Part shown: piece by piece, positions 44,723 to 53,318 of the stretch
Numbering within the stretch: the first letter of the stretch is position 1
How the letters are laid out: each line of letters starts with the position of its first letter
Origin: an uncultured delta proteobacterium
GTDB lineage: Bacteria; Myxococcota_A; UBA9160; JAFDET01
Assembly (NCBI GenBank): GCA_947259215.1
Contig: CAMYLJ010000006.1
Coordinates: 1-64,000 of the forward strand
Direction of reading: 5' to 3'
Length of the DNA: 64,000 bases
Program-made: the position numbers and the translations under genes
The notes under the pieces: model-generated
Database searches by the model: none
The model's input: only the letters and a program-made list of their open reading frames with translations
What the model was told of the DNA's origin: nothing

Positions 44723-44804
44723 TTCGCGCGTTTTTGTGGTGAAATGGCCCTTCTTCGCGGGCCCGGACGGCCCTCGGGATCCGCGACCGCAAGGGAGAGC
44801 GATC

Positions 44805-45596
44805 ATGGGCGCACACCGCGAACTCGCGATCTCGGCCATGAGGGCCGTGTCGCATCAGAGCATCGCGAAGCCGGACTTCATGGAGAAGGCTCACCTGGCC
44901 CTGCCCGGTGTCACGGTCCCCGGATCGTTGCCGCAGACCTTGCGCACGGAGGTCGGCGCCAACGAGCTGAAGCTGTTGGCAGACCTCGTGTTGATCTGGA
45001 GCATCGGGGACTACGAGGGCGAGAACGACTACTCGGGCTACTACGACCCGGAGCGTCCCTGGTACAACGTCTTCTTCGGTGCCTACGGGATCCGCTCCTA
45101 CAAGCCGGACCGCCTGGCGTGGGGCTACGACAAGGACGGCCGCCCCGACTTCAACGAGTTTCTGGAGATCGCGCGGATCGACTACAACAACTTCACGGCC
45201 GGTCAGTTCGGATGCCCGCCGGAGAAGATGTCCTTCAAGGTGCGGAAGCTGGTGAAGAGCCGGGACAACGGCTGGGACCTCGCGAAGATCCATGCCTTCG
45301 TGCCGTCGGGCCTGCACGACCCGATCTACACGTTGGGGCAGCCCGGGAGCTACGTGGTGTACGGTATTCCCAGCGTGAAGCTCCTCGAGGGCCGCGAGCC
45401 CTACGAGAGGCTCGAGATGTACGGCCAGATGTACATGCGCCAGGTTCCGCAGCACTGCATCCACAAGGACGTCCCCCAGCCGATCACGTTCGCCTTCGGC
45501 GCGCTGTGCCAGGACGACAAGCCGGGCCGGAAGCTCCTCGACGAGATCATGACCGCGCTGAAGGACCGGTACCTGACGCTGATCCCGGAGAGTTGA
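44805..45596 (+). CDS. Orphan 263-residue protein, unknown function
   Basis: I recognise no family. No signal peptide or membrane helix, so it is probably cytosolic. It is rich in Tyr, Pro, Gly and Asp, with stretches such as DYSGYYDPERPWYN, YGIRSYKPDRLAWGYDKDG and GGPGSYVVYG-like turns, and four Cys spread along the chain. The composition is that of a compact enzyme or binding protein. The ATG at 44805 follows AAGGGAGA at good distance. The methyltransferase gene begins 8 bases after its stop, so the two probably form an operon, and this protein may be its partner or substrate. Confidence 0.7.
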   Translation: MGAHRELAISAMRAVSHQSIAKPDFMEKAHLALPGVTVPGSLPQTLRTEVGANELKLLADLVLIWSIGDYEGENDYSGYYDPERPWYNVFFGAYGIRSYKPDRLAWGYDKDGRPDFNEFLEIARIDYNNFTAGQFGCPPEKMSFKVRKLVKSRDNGWDLAKIHAFVPSGLHDPIYTLGQPGSYVVYGIPSVKLLEGREPYERLEMYGQMYMRQVPQHCIHKDVPQPITFAFGALCQDDKPGRKLLDEIMTALKDRYLTLIPES

Positions 45597-45604
45597 GCGA
45601 TCGC

Positions 45605-46489
45605 GTGCCTTCCACGCAGGCGGCCGGCGGGCGGGGCGCACGCACCCGCTGGCACGAGGGCTCCCACGAGGGGTGCGTGGAGCGCTTCTACTCGCGGGGC
45701 GTCCACGGCAAGACCGACATCCACCGGGGCTATCTCAACTTCGGGCTGTGGGAGGACGGTGTCGAGGACTACGTCGAGGCCGCGGAGAACCTGGTGGCCC
45801 GGCTGGGAAGGCGGGCGGGTCTCGGGTCAGGAAGTCGGCTTCTCGACGTCGGTTGCGGCTTCGGCACCCAGGACGTCTACCTCCAGCGCACCTTCGGTCC
45901 CCTCGAGATCGACGGTCTCGACGTCACCTGGGGCCACGTGGAGCGCGCCCGGCGCAGGGCGGAGCAGGAGGGCGTCGCAGACCGCGTCCGCTTCCACCAC
46001 GGATCGGCGACCCAGCTCCCGTTCGCGGACGCCACGTTCAGCCACATCATCGGCATCGAAGGTCCGGTCCACTTCCAGACCCGACGGAACTTCTTCGACG
46101 AGGCGCTGCGGGTGCTGCGGCCGGAAGGCGTGATGGCACTGGCGGACTACGCGCTCGCCAGACCGCCCCGGAACGCCGTCGAGCGGGGAGTCTTTCACGT
46201 CGCGCGCGCCCTGTGGAGGGCGCCGGCGGCCAACGTCTGCAGCGTCGACGAGTACCGCGACCAGCTGATCGCAGCGGGCTTCCGCGACGTCAGCGTCGAG
46301 TCCATCCGGGACCTCACCTTTCCCGGCTACTACCAGGAGCAGCAGCGCCCCGAGTTCCAGCGTGAGATGGAGCGACTCCAGGGACGCCTGCTGGCGCGCG
46401 TCGGGCGGGTCATCAACGTGACCGCCAACTGGGTCTACCGGATGGGTGTGATCGACTATCTGCTCGTGCGCGCGCAGAAGCCGGGCTAG
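45605..46489 (+). CDS. SAM-dependent methyltransferase (class I)
   Basis: 294 residues. SAM-binding motif I is LLDVGCGFGTQDVYL, acidic motif II is DGLDVTWGHVERA, and motif post-II is VRFHHGSATQLPFADATFSHIIGIEGP. The region after the motif resembles ubiquinone/sterol-type small-molecule methyltransferases (PGYYQEQQRPEFQREMER near the end). The substrate is unknown. GTG at 45605 is the likely start; a TTG at 45593 overlaps the previous stop and is an alternative. The convergent cyclase gene shares the four bases CTAG (46486-46489), which give a TAG on both strands. Confidence 0.85.
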   Translation: MPSTQAAGGRGARTRWHEGSHEGCVERFYSRGVHGKTDIHRGYLNFGLWEDGVEDYVEAAENLVARLGRRAGLGSGSRLLDVGCGFGTQDVYLQRTFGPLEIDGLDVTWGHVERARRRAEQEGVADRVRFHHGSATQLPFADATFSHIIGIEGPVHFQTRRNFFDEALRVLRPEGVMALADYALARPPRNAVERGVFHVARALWRAPAANVCSVDEYRDQLIAAGFRDVSVESIRDLTFPGYYQEQQRPEFQREMERLQGRLLARVGRVINVTANWVYRMGVIDYLLVRAQKPG

Positions 46490-49400
46490 GACAGCTCGGC
46501 CAGCAACGCCGCGGCTTCGACGAGATCCGGAGTGTCGAACCCCTCGTGCAGCGCACCATAGGCGCCTTCGAGCACGTCCCGTGCGCGCTGGGGCTCTTTC
46601 TGCCGCCAGAGGCGGGCGAGGCTGATCGCGGCGCGGAGCTCCGTCATCCTGGCCTCCTGGCTGCGGGCAACGTCGAGCGCGTCGAGGAGACATCGCTCCG
46701 CCTCCACGGGGTCGCCGGACGATGCTGCCAGCAGGAGACACCCCTTCACCCGCGACACCTCGCCATCGAAGAAGACATCCTCGTGCTCTCCGACGAGCTG
46801 GAGGCCGCCAACCAGGATGGCCAGTCCCTCATCGGCCCGTCCCGCCCGGAGGTGGGCCTCGGCCAGCATCGCCAGGCAGAAGGGACCTCCCAGTCCGGCG
46901 CCGGTCTGCTGGAAGCTCGCGATGCCCGCGAGGCTGCGATCGATGCCCTCCTGCTGCTTTCCCTGCTCGGCCTGTGCCAACCCCTGAAAGATCATCCCGA
47001 AGCCCTGCCAGAAGGGCAGCTGCTGCTCCGTGCTGAAGGCGACCGTCTCGTCGGCGAAGGCCTGGGTCAGGTCCGGCTCCCTGCGCACGTGATGGAGCGC
47101 CGCTGCGAAAGCGAGCGCGAGGCCGAGGCTGTTGGCATGTCCGAGCGCCCGGGCGCGTTCCAGCGATCGGTTGCAGCGCTGCACGGCCCGGTCGGGGTAG
47201 CCCAGGAACCAGAGCACCTGGGCCGCATAGGTCTCGCAGACGACACCCGACTCCGTGCCGTACACCAGCGCGAGCCCGCGCGCCCGATCCGCGTCGTAGC
47301 GGGAGAGCGCCTCCTCGAGCGACGGCAGCGCCGTCTTGAAGTCGCCGCGCCAGAAAGCCAGCGTCCCGAGGTTCTCGTGCACTTGCATGAAGAGCGCCTC
47401 GTCCTCGAGTCGCTCGGCCACGTGCAGGCGCTGGTGGGTGAGGTCGAGCGCCGTTTTCAGCTCGCCCCGCGCCTGGTGAAACAGGAAGATGCCGCTCAGC
47501 GCATTGTAGAGATGCGCGGTCTCGCCGACCTCGTTGCACAGCTCGCGGGCCCGGGCGTACACCTGCTCGACCTCGGGAGCCGTGAAGCCCTTGCTGGCGC
47601 CGAGGGCAACACCGAGACTGATGAGCAGCTCGAGCTCAGTGCGGGTGCGCTCCGGCCCGGCGTCCAGCCGGGCGACCAGCTCGAGGGCCCGCGCCAGGTG
47701 GCTCGCGGCCTCCGCGTTCGCCGAGCGCTCGATGGCCCGACGGCCGGCGAGCTGGTAGTAGGTGACCGCGTCGCGGGTGAGGCCGGCCCCCGCCCAGTGG
47801 TGGCCCAGCAGCTCGGGCTGCGTCTCCACGACCTGCGGAAAGCTCGCCTTCAGGGTCTCGGCGATCTGCCGGTGGTAGTCGCGGCGCTTGTTCCGGAGCA
47901 GCGCCTCGTAGGCGGCCTCCTGGATCAGGGCGTGCTTGAATACGTAGTTCGCGTGCGGCGGCGCCCCTCTGGCATTCAGCACCTCGGCGTCCACCAGGCG
48001 GGCGAGCTCGTCCTGCAGGGTGGCCTCCTCGAGGCGCGCGACGCTGCGGATCAGCTCGTAGGAGAAAGCGCGCCCGATCGTGGCGCCGAGCTGGACCACC
48101 TCCTTCAGGTGGGACAGGTGATCCAGCCGCGCCATGAGGGACTCTTGCAGGGTGGCGGGAATCTCCAGCGCGGCGAGGGGCCCCGCCAGCTCGTAGCGCC
48201 CATCGCGCTCCTGGAGCTGGCCGGATTCCAGCATCGTCTTGGTCAGCTCCTCGAGATAGAGCGGCACACCGTCGGCCCTGCTGGACAGCTCGCGAACGAC
48301 CTCAGGAGGCAGCTCGCGTCCTCCCGCGACCGCGCGCACCACCTCGCTGGCCTCCTCGATCGTGAGACGGTTGAGCTCGATCTCGGTCGGGGAGATCTCG
48401 CGCCACGTCGGGACGAAGCTCGGACGGAAGACCAGGACGACGAGGATCCGCGCCACCGGGGCCTGCTCCAGGAGCAGGCCCAGGAACTCGAGCGAGGACG
48501 GGTCGATCCAGTGCAGGTCTTCGACGATCAGGAGGAGCGGCTGCTCCCGGGTCATTTCGAGCAGGATCGCGGCGAGCGCTTCCATGGTGCGCTGTCTCTG
48601 CCGCTGCGGGGTCACGTTGAGCGGGGGCCGTCCGTCCGGCAACGGCACGGACAGGAGCGCGGCGATCAGCGGAACGGCGTCCGGGATCTCGGAGGCGTAG
48701 GGCGCCAGGGCCTGCTCGATCCGCTCGAATCGCTCTCCGGCATCCTCCACGCGCTCCAGCTCCGCGACCCGCCGCAGCAGGTCGATGGCCGGATAGAGCG
48801 CGCTGTTCTCGTGGTGGGGCGAGCAGCGGCACTCGAGGCTCCGGTGGGCCTCTTTCTCCAGGTGCTCCTTGAGATCCTGCATCAAGCGGGATTTGCCGAT
48901 GCCCGCGTCGCCGCTCACGAACACGACCTGGCCCGCTCCGCCCCGGGCCTGCTCCCAGCGCTCGAACAGGACGCTGCGCTCCTTGTCGCGTCCGACGAGG
49001 GGCGTCAGGCCGGCGCTCATCGCGGCCTCGATCGCGCTCTGGGCTCCGCTCTCTCCCAGGACTTCGTAGACCCGGATCGGCGACGAGATGCCCTTCATGG
49101 GCGGCGTCCCGAGATCCCGGGTCTCGTAGAAGCCCCGGGTGAGGCGCTGCGTCGCGGCGCTGATCACGACCGTGTTGGGGGCTGCGATGCCCTGGATTCG
49201 CGCCGCGATGTTGACCGTGCTCCCGACCGGAAGCTGGCCGCGCTGGTCGCGGGAGCCCATCTCCCCGGTTACCACCAGGCCGCTGTGGATGCCGACGCGC
49301 ACCTTGTGGTCTCCGAGGTTCTCCGCCATGGCTCGCACGATCGCGAGCCCGGCACGAATGGCCGCGCCCGCGTCGTGCTCGCGGGCCACCGGATAGCCGA

Positions 49401-49761
49401 AGTAGGCGAGCACGCCGTCGCCGAGGTACTGGGCCAGGTTCCCACCGAGGTTCCCGATGGCCTGGGCGCAGGTCCGGTGGTAGTCGTGCACCAGCTCGCG
49501 CAGCTCTTCGGGATCGAGGCGCTCCGCGAGCACGGTCGAATCCACCAGATCGCAGAACATGACGGTCACCTGCCGCCGCTCCGCCACGGCCTGCGGCTCG
49601 GCGGGCGGGGCGGCCGCGGGCGCGCCACAGGCGCCGCAGAAACGCGCCCCGGGCGGGAGCGGTGCGGCGCACGATCGGCACGCCAGCGTCAGGCGCTGTC
49701 CGCACTGCTCGCAGAAGAGGGCGGAATCGCGGTTCTCGGTCTGGCAGGAGCTGCAGCGCAT
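46486..49761 (-). CDS. Zinc-ribbon / class III cyclase / AAA ATPase / TPR protein
   Basis: 1091 residues. Double zinc ribbon with cysteines at 3, 6, 17, 20, 28, 31, 42 and 45, the same positions as in the protein at 15318. Class III cyclase domain (about 60-225): metal aspartates D71 (FCDLVDST) and D115 (YLGDGVLAYFGYP), 44 residues apart. AAA/STAND ATPase with Walker A GDAGIGKSRLM and Walker B LLIVEDLHWIDPSS, then TPR helices to the C-terminus. This domain order is the common adenylate/guanylate cyclase-AAA type of Deltaproteobacteria and Binatota. It probably makes a cyclic nucleotide in response to a protein partner; specificity cannot be read because the usual lysine before GDG is Gln/Tyr-like (AQYLGDG). 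Confidence 0.92.
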   Translation of the reverse strand: MRCSSCQTENRDSALFCEQCGQRLTLACRSCAAPLPPGARFCGACGAPAAAPPAEPQAVAERRQVTVMFCDLVDSTVLAERLDPEELRELVHDYHRTCAQAIGNLGGNLAQYLGDGVLAYFGYPVAREHDAGAAIRAGLAIVRAMAENLGDHKVRVGIHSGLVVTGEMGSRDQRGQLPVGSTVNIAARIQGIAAPNTVVISAATQRLTRGFYETRDLGTPPMKGISSPIRVYEVLGESGAQSAIEAAMSAGLTPLVGRDKERSVLFERWEQARGGAGQVVFVSGDAGIGKSRLMQDLKEHLEKEAHRSLECRCSPHHENSALYPAIDLLRRVAELERVEDAGERFERIEQALAPYASEIPDAVPLIAALLSVPLPDGRPPLNVTPQRQRQRTMEALAAILLEMTREQPLLLIVEDLHWIDPSSLEFLGLLLEQAPVARILVVLVFRPSFVPTWREISPTEIELNRLTIEEASEVVRAVAGGRELPPEVVRELSSRADGVPLYLEELTKTMLESGQLQERDGRYELAGPLAALEIPATLQESLMARLDHLSHLKEVVQLGATIGRAFSYELIRSVARLEEATLQDELARLVDAEVLNARGAPPHANYVFKHALIQEAAYEALLRNKRRDYHRQIAETLKASFPQVVETQPELLGHHWAGAGLTRDAVTYYQLAGRRAIERSANAEAASHLARALELVARLDAGPERTRTELELLISLGVALGASKGFTAPEVEQVYARARELCNEVGETAHLYNALSGIFLFHQARGELKTALDLTHQRLHVAERLEDEALFMQVHENLGTLAFWRGDFKTALPSLEEALSRYDADRARGLALVYGTESGVVCETYAAQVLWFLGYPDRAVQRCNRSLERARALGHANSLGLALAFAAALHHVRREPDLTQAFADETVAFSTEQQLPFWQGFGMIFQGLAQAEQGKQQEGIDRSLAGIASFQQTGAGLGGPFCLAMLAEAHLRAGRADEGLAILVGGLQLVGEHEDVFFDGEVSRVKGCLLLAASSGDPVEAERCLLDALDVARSQEARMTELRAAISLARLWRQKEPQRARDVLEGAYGALHEGFDTPDLVEAAALLAELS

Positions 49762-49862
49762 GGATCGGATGACGGGTTCGACGAGCGGATCAATCGCCTG
49801 CCTGCGGCCTGGGGGGCGGACTGGGTCGCGAGCAGGGAAGGGGCGGGCCCATCGGTGGCGCG

Positions 49863-49868
49863 ATTATA
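49863..49868 (-). promoter_or_regulatory. Consensus -10 box of the cyclase gene
   Basis: On the minus strand TATAAT lies about 95 bases before the ATG at 49761. A perfect -10 is unusual in this GC-rich setting. The -35 position (49886-49891, TCCACC) is poor, so an activator or extended contact may be needed. Confidence 0.45.
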
Positions 49869-49914
49869 GACCCCGCGGGCGCCCGGGTGGAAGGATCCTT
49901 GCTGGGCCGGGCCC

Positions 49915-50023
49915 TTGACAGGGGCATCCCACGTGGGTGAAAAGGGCCTGCGGGGTTCCGGCAGGCGCCGTTCGCCCCGTGGGGATTTGTCATCGTGGTG
50001 CGGGCACCCCTGGACGGGTGCCG
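49915..50023 (+). ncRNA. Candidate small RNA locus in the 298-base gap 49762-50059
   Basis: On the plus strand TTGACA (49915-49920), a 17-base spacer that includes the palindrome CCCACGTGGG (49928-49937), and TGAAAA (49938-49943) look like a promoter, yet the next plus-strand gene is 700 bases away. Hairpins follow: GCCTG...CAGGC (about 49946-49966), CCCC-GT-GGGG (about 49976-49985) and GGCACCC-CTGGAC-GGGTGCC (50003-50022). No open frame here is convincing. The hairpins could equally end or fold the transcripts on the minus strand. Confidence 0.25.
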
Positions 50024-50059
50024 AGGTGGCCATGCGGACGGAATCGAACCAGCCCGGTG

Positions 50060-50620
50060 TCAGCGCCGGGCGAGCAGGGTCATGAACTGGGGCGTCAGGA
50101 GCAGGCTGAACCGGCTGCGGACGTGCGCGAGGGGAAGGTCCTGGGCGTCGATCACGTGACGCAGTCTCCGCGGGCTCAGCTTGTGGAGGTGCAGCTCGCG
50201 CGCCCGGAGCGGGTTCCGGAACATCCGGACGGCAGTGGGCACGACGAACAGGCCGCGGATCGGCTCGGCGGGGTAGACGAGCAGCAGGCGCCCACCCGGG
50301 CGCAGCACGCGGGCCATCTCGCCCAGGGCGATCCCCACGTCGGGCAGGTGCTCGATGGCGTGGAACGAGTAGAGCTTGTCGAAGGCTGCGTCTTCGAAGT
50401 CCAGAAGCGCCGCGTCCATCACCCGCAGCCTGGGCGCGACGCCATGACGGATCGACTCGGGGTTCACGTCGATCCCCTGGGTGTCCGGGCTGTGGGCCTG
50501 GATCCGGCGCGTGAGGAACCCCCGGCCGCAGCCGACTTCGAGGATCCGGTCGCCTGCGGCGGGCGCCAGATCGCGAACCACGCGCCGCACGTGGCGGTCC
50601 GTCTCGATGGGTGTCCCCAT
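50060..50620 (-). CDS. Class I SAM-dependent methyltransferase
   Basis: 186 residues. Motif I is ILEVGCGRGFLTRRI, followed by GIDVNPESIRHG and YSFHAIEHLPDVGIALGEMARVLRPGGRLLLVYPAE, typical of UbiE/SAM methyltransferases of type 11. It is on the short side. The ATG at 50620 with GAGAGG upstream is preferred; an ATG at 50656 would overlap the divergent start and has no ribosome site. It lies back-to-back with a glycosyltransferase gene and may act on the same glycan or lipid. Confidence 0.85.
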   Translation of the reverse strand: MGTPIETDRHVRRVVRDLAPAAGDRILEVGCGRGFLTRRIQAHSPDTQGIDVNPESIRHGVAPRLRVMDAALLDFEDAAFDKLYSFHAIEHLPDVGIALGEMARVLRPGGRLLLVYPAEPIRGLFVVPTAVRMFRNPLRARELHLHKLSPRRLRHVIDAQDLPLAHVRSRFSLLLTPQFMTLLARR

Positions 50621-50654
50621 CAGCGAGTACCTCTCCGACCGGTACGCGACTGAC

Positions 50655-51806
50655 ATGACCCGCATTCTATACGTCCAGCCGAGCGAATTCTTCGGGGGCG
50701 AGGAGAAGCAGCTGGTGACGAGCGCCCCGCTGCTCGCGGGGCACGGCTTCGAGGTCGTCCCCCTGGTCGGCCCGGGGACGACGATCCTCGAGTGGCTGGC
50801 GGAGAGCGGGATCCGGGACGTCGAGTTCTGTGGCGACTTCCCCGGAAACTGGAGTCCCTCGCGCAACCTGCGACGGGTCCTGGCGCGCTACCGGCGCTGC
50901 CGCGCCGGCGTCGCAGCGGCGATCTCCCGGATCATCCGAGAGCGGGAGATCGAGCTCGTCTACGCCTCCATGCCCTTCGCGTGGGCGGCCGCCACGCCGG
51001 TGGCGCGCGAGCTGGGTGTACCCATCGTGTGGCGCGCCGGCGGCCCCGTCTGGCTCGGGGGCCGGGTGCTGGGAAGCCTGGTGATCGGGCCGTGGGCGAC
51101 CCTCCATCCGCCCGACCTCCTCATCTGCTCCTCGGAGATGGTCCGCCGCAGCTTCACGGGACTGGTGCCCGCACCCCGGGTGACGGTCATCAACGGCGTG
51201 GACACGCTGCTTTTCCGGCCGGGCGTCGCTGACCCCGGCGGGCTGCGGCCGGCCGAGGCGGACGTGGTCGTGGGCTTCGCCGGTCGGCTGGTCGCGCGCA
51301 AAGGCATCGAGACGCTGCTCGACGTCGCCGGTCGCATGGCCCGCTCGCGACCCGGGGTGCGATTCCTGATCGCCGGCGACGGCGACCGTCGTTCCGCATA
51401 CGAAGCGCGCGCGCGAGCCGCCGGGGCGACGGGGAATACCCGGTTTCTCGGCTACTGGACGGACATGCGCGCGTTCTACGCCGCCTGCGACGTGCTGGTG
51501 CTGCCCTCCCACAGCGAGGGCTCGTCGATGGTGGTGCTCGAGGCGATGGCCATGGGCTGCGCGCTGGTCGTCTCCGACATCCCGAGCCTGCGAGAGCTGA
51601 TCCGTCCCGGCGAAGACGGCGTGATGGTCCCGCCGGGCGATCCGGACGGCCTCGAGCGCGCTCTCGACGGGCTGAGCGCGGATTCCGCCTGGCGGGCGGC
51701 GCTGGCCAAGGCGGCCGTCGCGCGGGTGCGCGACCGCTTCCGCGCGCAGGGCACGGCGGATCGCATCGCCGAGCTGCTCCGGGGAGTGGTGGCACGGGGC
51801 GGCTGA
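50655..51806 (+). CDS. Family 4 glycosyltransferase
   Basis: 383 residues of the GT-B fold. N-terminal acceptor domain opens VQPSEFFGGEEKQL. C-terminal donor domain has VGFAGRLVARKGIETLL, FLIAGDGDRRSAYE, FLGYWTDM and the E-x7-E box PSHSEGSSMVVLEAMAMG. Probably acts on a polysaccharide or lipid-linked sugar at the cytoplasmic membrane. Its start is 34 bases from the divergent methyltransferase start; the pair likely shares a control region. The ATG at 50655 precedes a hydrophobic beta strand, as in other GT4 proteins. Confidence 0.92.
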   Translation: MTRILYVQPSEFFGGEEKQLVTSAPLLAGHGFEVVPLVGPGTTILEWLAESGIRDVEFCGDFPGNWSPSRNLRRVLARYRRCRAGVAAAISRIIREREIELVYASMPFAWAAATPVARELGVPIVWRAGGPVWLGGRVLGSLVIGPWATLHPPDLLICSSEMVRRSFTGLVPAPRVTVINGVDTLLFRPGVADPGGLRPAEADVVVGFAGRLVARKGIETLLDVAGRMARSRPGVRFLIAGDGDRRSAYEARARAAGATGNTRFLGYWTDMRAFYAACDVLVLPSHSEGSSMVVLEAMAMGCALVVSDIPSLRELIRPGEDGVMVPPGDPDGLERALDGLSADSAWRAALAKAAVARVRDRFRAQGTADRIAELLRGVVARGG

Positions 51807-51846
51807 CCGGCGTCGGGCGCGTGCAGCAGGGAAACGAGGTGTCGGG

Positions 51847-52479
51847 CTAGATCCAGCCGAGCACGACGCCGAAGAGCAGCAGGCAGGCGATGTCGAAGGC
51901 GTAGATCGACCCAACGGTGATCTGCTTGCTACGCATGCGCTTCATGTCGTGGACCCAGAACGCCACCACGAAGAAGTGCAGGTACCCGGCGATCACGATC
52001 GGAATCGGCGAGCGCGCGCTCCACCAGGCGTAGTCCCAGGTGAGGGCGCCCGCAGCGTTGAGGAAGATCTCCACCACCACCGCGGCGACCGAAAGGACGA
52101 CGGCGAGGAACCAGCGGTTCGGGATGCCGAGGATCTTCGCGCGCCGATCGCTGGACAGCAGCTTGGCCGCGACCACACCCAGGATCGCGAACATCAGGCA
52201 GATCTCGATGTTCAGCCCGATCAGGATGAGAAAGGTCGTTTCGCTCGGCGCGGCCCAGAGCGGAGCGTACTGGGTGAAGTGGAAGACCAGCGAGTTCCAG
52301 ATCTCGTTGAACCAGTCCACGCCCCAGAGCGCGAGCCCGGCGTAGACCAGGTTCCAGTTCCGTCGCTCGACCTCCACCGCGTAGACGTAGATCACCAGCG
52401 CCAGGATCGGGACCACGTTCCAGCTGAAGTGGCCCCCGGTTCGCAGGATCGCGAGGGCTTGCTCGGCGTTCTCGGACAT
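51847..52479 (-). CDS. Integral membrane protein, unknown function
   Basis: 210 residues with about six hydrophobic helices and little else: VVPILALVIYVYAVEV, LVYAGLALWGVDWFNEIWNSLVF, TFLILIGLNIEICLMFAILGVV, FLAVVLSVAAVVVEIFLNAAG, PIPIVIAGYLHFFVVAFWVHD and YAFDIACLLLFGVVLGWI. Conserved-looking polar residues inside helices include D-W-F-N-E and a late H-F-F. I recognise no family. AGGAGG lies nine bases upstream of the ATG at 52479. It diverges from the CarF-like gene, with 176 bases between them that hold no other feature I can see. Confidence 0.75.
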   Translation of the reverse strand: MSENAEQALAILRTGGHFSWNVVPILALVIYVYAVEVERRNWNLVYAGLALWGVDWFNEIWNSLVFHFTQYAPLWAAPSETTFLILIGLNIEICLMFAILGVVAAKLLSSDRRAKILGIPNRWFLAVVLSVAAVVVEIFLNAAGALTWDYAWWSARSPIPIVIAGYLHFFVVAFWVHDMKRMRSKQITVGSIYAFDIACLLLFGVVLGWI

Positions 52480-52655
52480 GGGGTAGTCCTCCTCGCCGGC
52501 TGGGGCACGCAAGCCCGTGCGGGTCCGGAAGCGGTGGCGGGCAGATTCCGGTGTTCGAGGGTAACGGATTGTCCCGCCGCTGTGTCGCTCTGCCGCGAAG
52601 ATCGGGCTACTCAGCGGGGGCGGCGAGCTGGTAAGCTGGCCCTGGGAGGCGATGC

Positions 52656-53318
52656 GTGAAGCGCGCGAGCGAGTTCGTGGCTTTGGCGATCTTTCTCGCG
52701 TTCCAGGGTGTCCTGGCGATCCGCATCGCGGGAGCCGTCGACGGCCCTGCCGCGCTCCCGATCCTGCTGCTGGCGCTCCTTCTCGGCATCCTCGCAACGG
52801 ACTTCATCTCGGGTCTCGTGCATTGGTTCTGCGACGGCTTCTTCCGGGAGGACACGCCGATCCTGGGGGCCCTGCTGATCCGTTCCTTCCGGGAGCACCA
52901 TCGCGACCCCCTGGCCATGACTCGCAGGCGCTACCTCCAGATCAACCACAACAACTGCCTCGTGATGATCCCGGCCCTGGCGGTGGCGCTGCGGTGGGGC
53001 GGCGAGCCCCGCCCCGAGCCCGTCTCGTTGCTGGGCTGGGGCGCGCTGTTCTCCTTCGGCTGCGCGGTCTACCTGACCAACAGCTTCCACCGCTGGGCCC
53101 ACGACGCCGACCCGCCGCGCATGGCTCGACTCCTCCAGCGCGCCCGCCTGGCGGTCGGACCCGAGCACCACGCCGCTCATCACCGGAAGGGTCGCGACAG
53201 CTACTGCGTAACCACGGGCTGGCTCAACCCGGTGCTGGATCGGACGCAGCTCTTCCCGCGCATCGAGCGAGCGCTGCAGCCGCTGCGCCAGGCTGCGCCT
53301 CAGGACGGACGCTGGTAG
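52656..53318 (+). CDS. carF: Plasmanylethanolamine desaturase, CarF/TMEM189 family
   Basis: 220 residues in the membrane. Conserved histidines of the CarF/TMEM189 (PEDS1) family are in place: H56 (GLVHWFCDGF), H81-H82 (REHHRDPLAM), H145 and H149 (SFHRWAHDADPP), and H171-H172 with H175-H176 (PEHHAAHHRKG), followed by YCVTTGWLNP. In Myxococcus CarF makes the vinyl-ether bond of plasmalogens, which help sense light-generated singlet oxygen. The start is GTG at 52656 behind GGGAGG. It overlaps the convergent radical SAM gene by 19 bases. Family assignment is strong; that this cell makes plasmalogens is inference, since the earlier ether-lipid enzymes are not in the window. Confidence 0.88.
   Translation: MKRASEFVALAIFLAFQGVLAIRIAGAVDGPAALPILLLALLLGILATDFISGLVHWFCDGFFREDTPILGALLIRSFREHHRDPLAMTRRRYLQINHNNCLVMIPALAVALRWGGEPRPEPVSLLGWGALFSFGCAVYLTNSFHRWAHDADPPRMARLLQRARLAVGPEHHAAHHRKGRDSYCVTTGWLNPVLDRTQLFPRIERALQPLRQAAPQDGRW

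Noticed and set aside
50029-50059. tRNA-like 3' end on the minus strand (GGTTCGATTCC followed by an acceptor-like stretch and CCA-like end)
   Set aside because: No complementary acceptor 5' arm or anticodon arm is found; the place where it would lie is the coding end of the methyltransferase.
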